Of a stretch of DNA of 64,000 nt, positions 47,101-54,691 are shown in pieces. The notes below the pieces were generated by a model, which was given only the letters and a program-made list of their open reading frames with translations, made no database searches and had not been told where the DNA came from. Position numbers and translations under genes: made by a program. How positions within the stretch are numbered: position 1 is the first letter of the stretch; every line of letters starts with the position of its first letter. Location: positions 124,001-188,000 of the forward strand of contig NZ_VFIO01000007.1 of NCBI RefSeq assembly GCF_007858365.1, written 5' to 3'. The DNA is from Pseudomonas saxonica (GTDB lineage: Bacteria; Pseudomonadota; Gammaproteobacteria; Pseudomonadales; Pseudomonadaceae).

Positions 47101-50100
47101 CCGCGCCGCAGGTCAGTCTCGGGCAATTGCCGCTGTTGAGCGCTGTGGAGCAAACCCGCCAACTGCACGACTGGAACCCCGCGCCGGGGGCCGTCACCGA
47201 GCAGTGCGTGCATCAGCTGATCGAGGCGCAAACCGCGACCCGGCCCGAGGCGCTGGCGCTGATGTTTGATCACGCGCAGTTCACCTACGCTGACCTCAAC
47301 CAGCGTGCCAACCGTCTGGCTCATCGCCTGCGAGAGCTGGGTGTTGGCCCTGAGGTGCGGGTCGGTCTGGCAGTGGAACGTTCACCGCAGATGATTATTG
47401 GCCTGCTGGCGATTCTCAAGGCGGGGGGCGCCTATGTGCCGCTCGACCCGGCTTACCCGGCCGAGCGCCTGAGCTATTTGATGCAGGACAGCGGCATTGC
47501 GCTGTTGCTCAGCCAGTCATGGCTGCGCAATACCGTGCCACAGATCGACGGCTTGCCGGTGCTGGAACTGGACCGCGAAGCGGTGGGGCATCTGCCCTCA
47601 AGCAACCCGGTCAACCTGACCGATGCCCGCAATCTGGCCTACCTGATTTACACCTCTGGCTCCACCGGCCGGCCCAAAGGCGTCAGCGTCGCCCACGGCC
47701 CGCTGGCCATGCATTGCTTGTCGATTGGCGCGCTGTACGGCATGACCCCGGACGACCGCGAACTGCAATTTGCCTCCATCAGCTTTGACGGTGCCCACGA
47801 GCGCTGGTTGACCCCGCTGGTGTTCGGCTCGGCGCTGATGCCCCGTGACGATGAAGTCTGGAGCGCGCAACGCACCTGCGAAGAGATCCAGCGCCACGGC
47901 ATCACCATTGCCTGCTTTACTCCCAGCTACCTGCTGCAGATGGCCGATTACATCGGCGAAGCGGGGCGCACTCTGCCGATTCGTTCGTACACCGTAGGCG
48001 GTGAAGGCATGCCCAAACATGCCTTTGATGAAGTGCAGCGGGTGTTGCAGCCGCCGCGCATCATCAACGGCTACGGCCCGACCGAAACCGTGATCACGCC
48101 GCTGATCTGGTGCGCGTACCCCGACACGCAATTTGATTCGGCGTTTCTGCCCATCGGCCGTCCGGTCGGCGAGCGCAGCGCCTATGTACTCGACGCCAAC
48201 CTGCAACTGCTGCCGGTGGGGGTTGCCGGTGAGCTGTACCTGGGTGGCGAAGGCATCGCCCGGGGCTACCACCAGCGCCCGGAGCTGACCGCCGAACGCT
48301 TTGTACCCGACCCGTTTGTACCGGGTGCGCGGTTGTATCGCAGTGGCGATCTGGCGCGGCTGCGTGAAGACGGTGTGGTGGAGTATCTGGGGCGCATCGA
48401 CCAGCAAGTGAAGATTCGCGGTTTCCGCATTGAACTGGGCGAAATCGAAGCCTGCCTGCTGGAGCATGAGGGGGTGCGCGAAGCCTTTGTGGTGGATCGT
48501 GATGGCCCGGTCAGCCGGCAATTGGCGGGCTATATCGTGGCCCGCGATCCGTTGGCCGACGAGGCCCAACTGCGCGAAGCCTTGATCGCCCACCTGCGCA
48601 GCCGCTTGCCCGCGCACATGTTGCCGGCGCATCTGATGTGCCTGGCGGCATTGCCGCTGACCCCCAATGGCAAGCTCGACCGGCAGGCACTGCCTGAACC
48701 CGAAGCCAATCGTCAGGTGGCGGATCGGGTGCCAGCGGCGACACCGGCTGAGGTGTTGCTGGTGGGCATCTGGCAGGAACTGCTGGGGCTGGACACGATT
48801 GGTGTGACCGAAAACTTCTTTGAGCTGGGCGGCGACTCGATCATCTCGTTGCAAGCGGTGAGCCGTGCCGGGGCATGCGGGCTGGCCTTTACCCCCAAGC
48901 AATTGTTTGAGACGCAGACCATCCGTGGGTTGGCCGCCGTGGCAGTCAATGCCGAGCCGCAAGCGCAGGCCCGCGTGGCCACCGCGCCGTTTGCGCAGGT
49001 GCCGGTGACGGTACAAGTGGATCGCAGCGAGCTGGATGACCTGTACCCGCTGTCGCCGATGCAACAGGGCATGTTGTTCCACTGCATCGAGTCGCCGGAA
49101 CTGAACCTCTATGTCAACCAGCTCAGCGTGGCGGTGGAGGGCTTGCAGGTCGAGCGTTTCCGCGCGGCCTGGGACACACTGCTGGCACGCCACGAAGTGC
49201 TGCGCGCCGCCTTTATGTGGCGTGACGGTTTGGCTGATCCGCTGCAAGCGGTGTATCGACACGCACAGTTACCGATTGTTGAACTGGACTGGCGTGATCA
49301 CACGGCCCCCGAGGCTGCGCTGCTGGCGTTGGCCGCAGACGATCAGGCCCGTGGCTTTGATCTGAGCTGCCCGCCGCTGATGCGCTTTACTCTGGTGCGT
49401 CTGGGCGACAACCAGTTCCAGATGATCTGGACCTACCATCACCTGTTGCTGGACGGCTGGAGTGCCTCGCGCCTGCTGGGTGAAATGCTGCGCCTGTATG
49501 GCAAGCAACGCCTGCCGGAACTGACCGGGCGCTATGGCGACTATATCGACTGGTTGCAGCGTCAAGACGCGAGCAGCGCCGAAGGCTTCTGGCGTGAACG
49601 TTTGAGCGGACTTGAAACACCGACGATTCTGGCCAATGCGGCCAATACCGAGGGCAGCGGCCACGGGGTGTTGTACAGCTACCTGGACAGCGACGCGACA
49701 CGCGGTTTGCAGCGCTTTGCCAGCAGTCAGCGGGTCACGCTTAACACGCTGATTCAGGGCGCATGGCTGCTGCTGTTGCAGCGTCACACCGGGCAGCGCA
49801 GCGTGGCTTTCGGCGCAACCGTGGCCGGGCGACCGACCCAGCTGGCCGGAGCGCAGGACATGCTCGGGCTGTTTATCAATACCTTGCCGGTCATCCAGAC
49901 CCTCGACCCGCAGCAAGCGCTGGGAGACTGGCTGCGTCAGTTGCAGGCCTACAACCTGGCGATTCGCGACTTCGAACACACACCGCTGGCGGACATTCAG
50001 CGTTGGGCCGGGCAGGGCGGCCAAGGGCTGTTCGACAGCATTATCGTGTTCGAAAACCATCCGGTTGACCGCGCCTTGCGCGGTGAGCAGGACGGCGAAT

Positions 50101-52904
50101 TGACGTTTGCCGAAGTCGGCAGTGGCGGCGTGACCAACTTCCCGATGGACTTGATGGTCAGCGCTACCGAGCAAGGGCTGGAGGTGGAATACCTGTACCT
50201 GCGTGAACGCTTTACAGCCGAGCAAGTGGAGCGTATTCGTGCCCAGCTGGAAGGCCTGCTGGCGCAATTGCCGCTGGACGCCGCGTGCCTGATCGGTGAT
50301 ATCGGCCTGCCGGCGCCACAGGTTCAATTGCCGCAGGACACCGCGCCTGTGCGTGATCTGCTGCACAGCTTTGCGGCGCAGGTGGTGCGCCAACCCCAGG
50401 CCCCGGCGTTGCTCTGTGACGGCCGCGAACTGAGCTATGCCGCGCTTGACGCTCAAGCCGATGCGCTGGCGATGCAGTTGCAGGCGCAGGGTATTGGCCC
50501 AGAGCAAATAGTGGCGGTGGCCTTGCCGCGCTCCGAACAGACCATCGTGGCCTTTTTGGCGGTGCTCAAGGCCGGTGCGGCGTACCTGCCGCTGGATCTC
50601 GATTACCCGGCCGAGCGCTTGGGCTTCATGCTCGACGACTCGGGCGCGAGCCTGCTGCTGTGCAACAGTGATGTGGATCAGCGTGTCCGCTTTAGCGCGG
50701 ATACGCCGCGTCTGTTGCTGGATCAACTCACCGACCTTCAGGGCAAGCCGCAGCGAGTCCAGGCACTGGCCGGGCAGCTGGCGTATCTGATTTACACCTC
50801 CGGTTCCACCGGCCAGCCCAAAGGTGTTGCGGTGGCCCGCGAGCCGATTGCGCGGCATTGTCAAGGCATCATTGATCTGTATGAACTGACCTCGGCCAGC
50901 CGCGAGCTGCACTTTATGTCGTTCGCCTTCGACGGCGCTCAAGAGCGCTGGCTCAGTGTGCTGTTGGCGGGGGGCAGTTTGGTGATTCGCGACGACACGC
51001 TGTGGACGCCGGAGCAGACCTTGCAGGTCTTGCATGAGCACCGGGTGACGGTGGCGTGCTTCCCGCCGGCCTACTTGCAACAACTGGCCGAAGTGGCGCT
51101 GACACAGGGCACGCCACCTGCGGTTCATACCTACTGCTTTGGCGGCGATGCGGTGCCGGACGCCAGCTTTGAGCTGGTCAAGCGAGCGCTGCAACCTCAG
51201 CGTCTGATCAATGGCTATGGCCCGACTGAAACCGTGGTCACGCCGTTGCTCTGGCGTGCCGAGGTGACTGAATGCTGCGAGGCGGCGTACGCGCCGATTG
51301 GCCGCAGCGTCGCCGGGCGTGGCGTGTATGTGCTGGACGCCGACATGAATCCGTTGCCGGTGGGCGTCAGCGGCGAGTTGTATCTGGGCGGTGAGTGCCT
51401 GGCCCGTGGTTATCACCGCCAGCCAGGGTTGAGTGCCGAGCGCTTTGTGCCCGATCCGTTCAACGCCCAAGGCGGGCGCATGTACCGCACCGGAGATCGG
51501 GTGCGCCTGCGCGAGTGCGGCTTGGTCGATTACCTGGGGCGACTGGATCAGCAAGTGAAAATTCGTGGCTTCCGGATCGAACTGGGTGAAATCGAAGCGC
51601 GCTTGCGTCAATGCGAGGGCGTGCAGGATGCCGCGGTCAAGGTGCTGGAAGGTGTCACCGGCAAACAGTTGGTGGGCTATGTGGTGGCGGCCCCGAATGC
51701 CGGACTGGAGCGGGTGCTGAAAGAACACCTGCAAGGTCAATTGCCGGATTACATGGTGCCGACGCAGATCGTTGTGCTGGCCCGTTTCCCGCTGTCGGCC
51801 AACGGCAAGCTCGACCGTCGGGCCTTGCCCGAGCCGCAGCTTGCGCAGGGTCAGTACCGGGCACCGCGTAACGCGCTGGAACACGCCTTGGCCGTTATCT
51901 GGCAAGAGGTGTTGGGGCTGGAGCAGGTGGGCATCGACGATAACTTCTTCGAACTGGGCGGTGACTCTTTGCAGGTGCTCAAGGTGATTTCACGGGTGCG
52001 CAATCAGCCGCAGCTGGGTATCAGCTTGAAACTGCGCGATCTGATGCAAAAACCCTGTATTGCCGAACTCAGCGGTTTTGAGCCGCTGATCAGTGCGCAG
52101 GCACCTGATCCCTTGTTGGCCCTCAACAGCCGGGTCAACCATGTGCCGCCGTTGTTCTGTCTGCACGCCGGCTTTGGCACGGTGTTCGATTATGAGCCGC
52201 TGGCGCGTCGACTTGACGGGCGCCGCAGCGTCTATGGCGTGCAATGCCGCATGTTGCTCGACCCGCAGTGGCAGGACGACTCATTGCAGGCAATGGCGCA
52301 GGCATACGCTGAACGCATTCGCCAGCAACAGGCCAGTGGGCCGTATCACCTGCTGGGTTGGTCGTTGGGCGGGGCGTTGACCCTGTTGGTGGCGCAAGCG
52401 CTGGAGGCCCAGGGCCAGACCGTTGCGTTTGCCGGCTTGGTCGACAGCTACGTGGCGGGCACCGCGCAAGCCAGTGATGAGCGCGAAGACTTGCAGGATT
52501 TCTTGCGTTTTGTGCTGGGGCTGTCGCAAGACGAAGCGCAGACAGTGGTGGACGAAACGGGGGCCGAAGAGGCCATTGCCGCAGCAATGGCCAAGCCGCG
52601 CAGCCAACTGGGCGAACACGGGCTGCTGGATGCGGCCGAATTGAGCCAGATATTCGCCGTGGGCACCCGCCTCAAGCAATTAGCGTTGGGGCAATGCGCC
52701 TTGCCGCACACACGAGTGGCGGCGCACCACTGGTGGGTAGCCGGGCGTGAAGACGAACGTCGGGTGCATGCGGCGCAAATCGGCGCGGGTGCCAGTCATG
52801 GTGTGTTGAGCGGCGGGCATTACGACCTGCTGCGTAACACGACCTTACTGGGGGAGTTGGATGACTTATTGGCTGTACACGCGGTTGAACGTCAATCCTC
52901 GTAG
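41175..52904 (+). CDS. pvdD: Terminal pyoverdine NRPS with thioesterase (PvdD-like)
   Basis: 3909 aa. Module 1: LCL-type C (HHIVADG about 182), A (about 662; D-V-W-H-V-S-L-I-D = Ser), carrier LGGDS, epimerase (HHLVVDG about 1233), giving D-Ser. Module 2: DCL-type C (YPLSPMQ about 1565; HHLLLDG), A (about 2157; pocket D-G-E-C-T-G-G-I-T), carrier LGGDS (about 2552) but no epimerase. Module 3: DCL-like C (about 2624), A (about 3204; D-G-E-C-C-G-G-V-T), carrier LGGDS, type-I thioesterase (about 3655-3900) with Ser in GWSLGG (about 3729), Asp in LVDSY and His in GGHYDLL. D-G-E pockets of this kind are found in pyoverdine synthetases for modified ornithine or lysine; hydroxyornithine is my preferred inference, cyclic at the C-terminus. 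The enzyme finishes and releases the peptide. Named pvdD by function as the terminal synthetase; orthology to P. aeruginosa PvdD is not claimed. The TAG stop lies in a REP. Confidence 0.88.
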   Translation: MENATAWRIANRFASLAPQQRREFLQKMQEQGVSFGQLPIPPTAPANEPCELSYAQQRQWFLWQLDPEGAAYHIPAALRLRGTLNVEALQQSFDALLERHHSLRTGFTEEDGQVRQQLHGSTLRLTQHDLRDQPSPERMACALRQVEQDIAQPFDLQHGPLLRVSLMQLDNDDHVLVLTLHHIVADGWSMGVLIEEFSALYAGHAQGRSAELPALPIQYADYALWQRRWMEAGELERQLDWWRAQLGTEQPVLEQPVLELPGDRSRPAQPTQHGARLDFALEPALAKGLMTLARQRGVTPFMLLLASFQALLHRYSGQTDLRIGVPVANRNRAETHGLIGFFVNTQVLRAELDGRLPFARLLEQTRDRSLDAQGYQDVPFERLVNALQGERSLSHSPLFQVMFNHQQSRPGALGGMLAGLEVESLEWQGRTAQFDLQLDTHEEGERLLASLTYATDLFDAARIDTLARHWRNLLGAIVANPECAIGELPMLSAGESEATLYGLNATQQDYHGPECVHLHIEAQAAATPDACALVFAGQRLTYAELNQRATRLAHTLREQGVGPEVRVGIACERSLELVIGLLAILKAGGAYVPLDPEYPAERLAYMFDDSGISLLLTQAHLLAALPVPAGLAHRCLESSAHWLSDVSADNLTNTACAQNLAYVIYTSGSTGKPKGAGNSHGALYNRLAWMQQAYDLTPEDRVLQKTPFSFDVSVWEFFWPLMHGATLVVAAPGAHRDPQQLAALIVEQAITTLHFVPSMLQAFISADEAARCTSLQRIVCSGEALPMTLQRQTFNCLPQARLYNLYGPTEAAIDVTHWTCVEEGRDNVPIGRPIANLRTYILSPELRPLPSGAIGELYLAGAGLARGYHARPALTAERFVVDPFGRGERLYRTGDLARYRADGAIEYCGRIDHQVKIRGLRIELGEIEARLQEHPQVQEAVVLALGNQLVAYLVPVEAVLDLPAWREALKAHLLHTLPDYMVPTHLMLIDHMPLSPNGKLDRKQLPSPEVSVSQRVFEAPRSDNERQLAAIWQDVLGVEQVGRQDNFFELGGDSIISIQVVSRARRAGLRLQPRDLFQQPTLHALAAVVSQQAAPQIAQGPVVGTQTLTPVQQWFFANQTVQPQHWNQSVLLDVRQPLDLLRLQTALQRVLAQHDALRLQFRQQDGQWTARYVPLDSAAATDVLWTAQVQSDDTLQGLCDEAQRSLSLHDGPLLRAVLIDHENGGQRLLLVIHHLVVDGVSWRVLLEDLQAAYADQALPEKTSALQDWATQLSAYASSEQLAAELEWWQQQLNDVSGALPDARANGSQALRHRQVVSLGLDREQTRHLLQHAPAAYRTQVNDLLLTALARALCDWSGEASALIQLEGHGREDVFETLDLTRTVGWFTSLFPVKLTPAADMAASIKSIKQQLRDIPGKGLGFGVLRFQGDAEVQASLAALPAPRVTFNYLGQFDQSFSDDALFVPAQQASGAAQSLDSPLANWLSVDGQVFGGELKLDLSFSQDCFDKPVIEALAAAFQAHLQALVAHCIDPQHSGVTPADFPLARLTQAQLDQLPVTPRQIEDVYPLSPMQNGLLFHSLYEPQAGAYVNQLSVEATGLDAARLARAWQATLDAHPILRSGFHWPQGASEPLQLVQRSLQLPLTVLDWRGRADQTAELELLARSERLQFDPAHPPLLRLALVRLDEQRQQLIYTHHHLLLDGWSNALLLGEVLQRYAGVEVAPHQGRFADYIGWLQEQDAQADEAFWRAQLATLENPTLLAQSLPHTLSDNSAYADHRQVFDAASSEAFNRFARQHSITLNTLVQGAWALLLQRYSGQHTVVFGATVSGRPVDLPGAETQLGLFINTLAVITRPQAAESVAQWLGRLQAHNLELREHEFSALSDVQRWAGRAGEPLFDSLLVFENFPISEALQQGAPDGLSFSLPDNHERTNYPLTLAAVSEGQLSLTWSFLLSHFEPTAIARMSEHLACLLHAMVAAPQVSLGQLPLLSAVEQTRQLHDWNPAPGAVTEQCVHQLIEAQTATRPEALALMFDHAQFTYADLNQRANRLAHRLRELGVGPEVRVGLAVERSPQMIIGLLAILKAGGAYVPLDPAYPAERLSYLMQDSGIALLLSQSWLRNTVPQIDGLPVLELDREAVGHLPSSNPVNLTDARNLAYLIYTSGSTGRPKGVSVAHGPLAMHCLSIGALYGMTPDDRELQFASISFDGAHERWLTPLVFGSALMPRDDEVWSAQRTCEEIQRHGITIACFTPSYLLQMADYIGEAGRTLPIRSYTVGGEGMPKHAFDEVQRVLQPPRIINGYGPTETVITPLIWCAYPDTQFDSAFLPIGRPVGERSAYVLDANLQLLPVGVAGELYLGGEGIARGYHQRPELTAERFVPDPFVPGARLYRSGDLARLREDGVVEYLGRIDQQVKIRGFRIELGEIEACLLEHEGVREAFVVDRDGPVSRQLAGYIVARDPLADEAQLREALIAHLRSRLPAHMLPAHLMCLAALPLTPNGKLDRQALPEPEANRQVADRVPAATPAEVLLVGIWQELLGLDTIGVTENFFELGGDSIISLQAVSRAGACGLAFTPKQLFETQTIRGLAAVAVNAEPQAQARVATAPFAQVPVTVQVDRSELDDLYPLSPMQQGMLFHCIESPELNLYVNQLSVAVEGLQVERFRAAWDTLLARHEVLRAAFMWRDGLADPLQAVYRHAQLPIVELDWRDHTAPEAALLALAADDQARGFDLSCPPLMRFTLVRLGDNQFQMIWTYHHLLLDGWSASRLLGEMLRLYGKQRLPELTGRYGDYIDWLQRQDASSAEGFWRERLSGLETPTILANAANTEGSGHGVLYSYLDSDATRGLQRFASSQRVTLNTLIQGAWLLLLQRHTGQRSVAFGATVAGRPTQLAGAQDMLGLFINTLPVIQTLDPQQALGDWLRQLQAYNLAIRDFEHTPLADIQRWAGQGGQGLFDSIIVFENHPVDRALRGEQDGELTFAEVGSGGVTNFPMDLMVSATEQGLEVEYLYLRERFTAEQVERIRAQLEGLLAQLPLDAACLIGDIGLPAPQVQLPQDTAPVRDLLHSFAAQVVRQPQAPALLCDGRELSYAALDAQADALAMQLQAQGIGPEQIVAVALPRSEQTIVAFLAVLKAGAAYLPLDLDYPAERLGFMLDDSGASLLLCNSDVDQRVRFSADTPRLLLDQLTDLQGKPQRVQALAGQLAYLIYTSGSTGQPKGVAVAREPIARHCQGIIDLYELTSASRELHFMSFAFDGAQERWLSVLLAGGSLVIRDDTLWTPEQTLQVLHEHRVTVACFPPAYLQQLAEVALTQGTPPAVHTYCFGGDAVPDASFELVKRALQPQRLINGYGPTETVVTPLLWRAEVTECCEAAYAPIGRSVAGRGVYVLDADMNPLPVGVSGELYLGGECLARGYHRQPGLSAERFVPDPFNAQGGRMYRTGDRVRLRECGLVDYLGRLDQQVKIRGFRIELGEIEARLRQCEGVQDAAVKVLEGVTGKQLVGYVVAAPNAGLERVLKEHLQGQLPDYMVPTQIVVLARFPLSANGKLDRRALPEPQLAQGQYRAPRNALEHALAVIWQEVLGLEQVGIDDNFFELGGDSLQVLKVISRVRNQPQLGISLKLRDLMQKPCIAELSGFEPLISAQAPDPLLALNSRVNHVPPLFCLHAGFGTVFDYEPLARRLDGRRSVYGVQCRMLLDPQWQDDSLQAMAQAYAERIRQQQASGPYHLLGWSLGGALTLLVAQALEAQGQTVAFAGLVDSYVAGTAQASDEREDLQDFLRFVLGLSQDEAQTVVDETGAEEAIAAAMAKPRSQLGEHGLLDAAELSQIFAVGTRLKQLALGQCALPHTRVAAHHWWVAGREDERRVHAAQIGAGASHGVLSGGHYDLLRNTTLLGELDDLLAVHAVERQSS

Positions 52905-53705
52905 CCGCTGACGAGGCACGAAGGCTGCGAACGGGCAACGCCTGTAAATCCGTAGCCTTCTGTTCGTCTGATACACAGAGGTGCTGGATATACGACGGCT
53001 GCGCCGCCGGACGCAGCCTCGCAGAGCTCGTCAGCTGCTACGGAGTGTGTGTTATTGGACGAACGCTCTGCTGTTGTAGCCGTTGACGAGTAGAACGAGG
53101 CTACGTTCGACGATGCAATCGTCGCAAACGCTATGAGCACGGTGTGGCAGGTAGCACCGTTTACGACGGCTGCGCCGCCGATCGCAGCCTTCGTGCCTCG
53201 GCAGCGGCTACAGGATGTGTGTTATTGGACGTACGCTCTGCTGTTGTAGCCGTTGACGAGTAGCACGAGGCTACGTTCGACGATGCAATCGTCGCAAACG
53301 CTAAGAGCACGGTGTGGCAGGTAGCACCGTTTACGACGGCTGCGCCGCCGATCGCAGCCTTCGTGCCTCGGCAGCGGCTACAGGATGTGTGTTATTGGGC
53401 GCACAGCTCTGCTGTTGTAGCCGTTGACGAGTAGAACGAGGCTACGTTCGACGATGCAATCGTCGCAAACGCTAAGAGCACGGTGTGTCAGGCAAGCACC
53501 GTTTACGACGGCTGCGCCGCCGATCGCAGCCTTCGTGCCTCGGCAGCGGTTACAGGATGTGTGTTATTGGACGCACAGGTCTGCTGTTGTAGCCGTTGAC
53601 GAGTAGAACGAGGCTACGTTCGACGATGCAATCGTCGCAAACGCTAAGAGCACGGTGTGCCAGGCAGCACCGGATTGAATGGTTTTACGACGGCTGCGCG
53701 CTGCA
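52901..53705. repeat. REP-doublet tandem array, about 171-bp period
   Basis: Fills the 821-bp gap between the NRPS and the esterase. Units begin with GTAGCCGTTGACGAG at 53076, 53246, 53417 and 53589 (periods 170, 171, 172); the last is truncated near 53705. Each unit has a forward REP head and an inverted tail (CCTCGGCAGCGGCTAC) around a conserved middle (CGTCGCAAACGCTA.GAGCAC). A diverged related doublet (52901-53040) precedes them. No gene seen; short open frames here are repeat-derived. Confidence 0.93.
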
Positions 53706-53725
53706 TTGAATACAAGGAAATCGAA

Positions 53726-54691
53726 ATGTCGGTATTACCCGAACTGGAAGCGTTTTTGGAACTGGCTGAATTCAGCCGCATGACTGGCAAGAGCCAGCCG
53801 ATGCATGAAATGACCCCGGCACAGGCCCGCAGCGAGTTTGAACTCAGCTCGCCCGTGTTTGACGTGCCGGTGCCCGAGATCGACAGCTACGACGTGCGTA
53901 TCCCGGCGCGGGACAACGTCAGCCTGGCGGCGCGGCTGTATCGGCGCCCCGATCTGGAGATCAACCCCTTGCCGGTGGTGGTGTACTTCCACGGCGGTGG
54001 CTATGTGATCGGCAGTCTCGACAGCCATGATGCCTTGTGCCGCCGGTTAACCGCAGCGGGGCAGTTTGCCGTGATGGCCGTGGAGTACCGTCTAGCTCCG
54101 GAGTGGGTGTTTCCCACCGCCGTGCATGACGCCTGCGATGCGGTCAACTGGCTCCTGCGTGACGGCGCCAAACATGGGCTGGATGCATCGCGGGTGGCCT
54201 TTGCTGGTGACAGCGCGGGCGGCACCTTGAGTACCGTCTTGTCGATTCTGGCAGTGCGAGACCCGCAGGAAGTGGCCATCGTACCGCGTGCGCAAGTGCT
54301 GCTGTATCCGGTAACCGATGGCAGCTGCAAGCGCGCCTCCCATGCCGCGTTTGCAGAAGGTTACTTGCTGGAAACCGCGAGCATGGACTGGTTCTATCGA
54401 CACTACACCCGTCATGAAGCTGACCTGCATGACTGGCGCATCTCGCCGTTGCTGGCGCCAGACCTGAGCGGGTTGGCCCCGGCGCTGGTCTACCTGGCAG
54501 GGTATGACCCGTTGTATGACGAAGGGTTGGCGTATGCCGACAAACTCATGGCGGCGGGCAATACGGTGTTGTTGCTGCAAGAACCCGGCATGACCCACGA
54601 CTTCATGCGCATGAGCGGGCTGCTGGAGGAAGTGGCAGGCATTCATGGGCGGGTGGCGGGGTGGCTGGATGAGCAGCTGCTGAAGCCGTAA
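53726..54691 (+). CDS. Alpha/beta hydrolase, HSL-type esterase
   Basis: 321 aa from the ATG at 53726 (MSVLPELEAFLELAEF) with AAGGAA 6 nt upstream; earlier in-frame starts lie in the REP array. Hormone-sensitive-lipase family: oxyanion motif HGGGYVIG (about 93-100), nucleophile GDSAGG (Ser about 167), Asp in YLAGYDPLYDEG (about 264), His in GMTHDFMRM (about 294). No signal peptide, so cytoplasmic. Substrate unknown: short-chain esters are typical. Its stop codon directly abuts the stop codon of the convergent asparaginase. A role in pyoverdine metabolism is possible from position only. Confidence 0.85.
   Translation: MSVLPELEAFLELAEFSRMTGKSQPMHEMTPAQARSEFELSSPVFDVPVPEIDSYDVRIPARDNVSLAARLYRRPDLEINPLPVVVYFHGGGYVIGSLDSHDALCRRLTAAGQFAVMAVEYRLAPEWVFPTAVHDACDAVNWLLRDGAKHGLDASRVAFAGDSAGGTLSTVLSILAVRDPQEVAIVPRAQVLLYPVTDGSCKRASHAAFAEGYLLETASMDWFYRHYTRHEADLHDWRISPLLAPDLSGLAPALVYLAGYDPLYDEGLAYADKLMAAGNTVLLLQEPGMTHDFMRMSGLLEEVAGIHGRVAGWLDEQLLKP

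Noticed and set aside
30130..52904. Lipopeptide synthetase instead of pyoverdine
   Set aside because: No starter lipid-type C domain and only one thioesterase; the Dab module matches PvdL, there is a PvdS promoter, and the gene set is linked to fpv genes.
53424..53606. 60-codon frame inside the 171-bp repeats
   Set aside because: Made of repeat sequence only.
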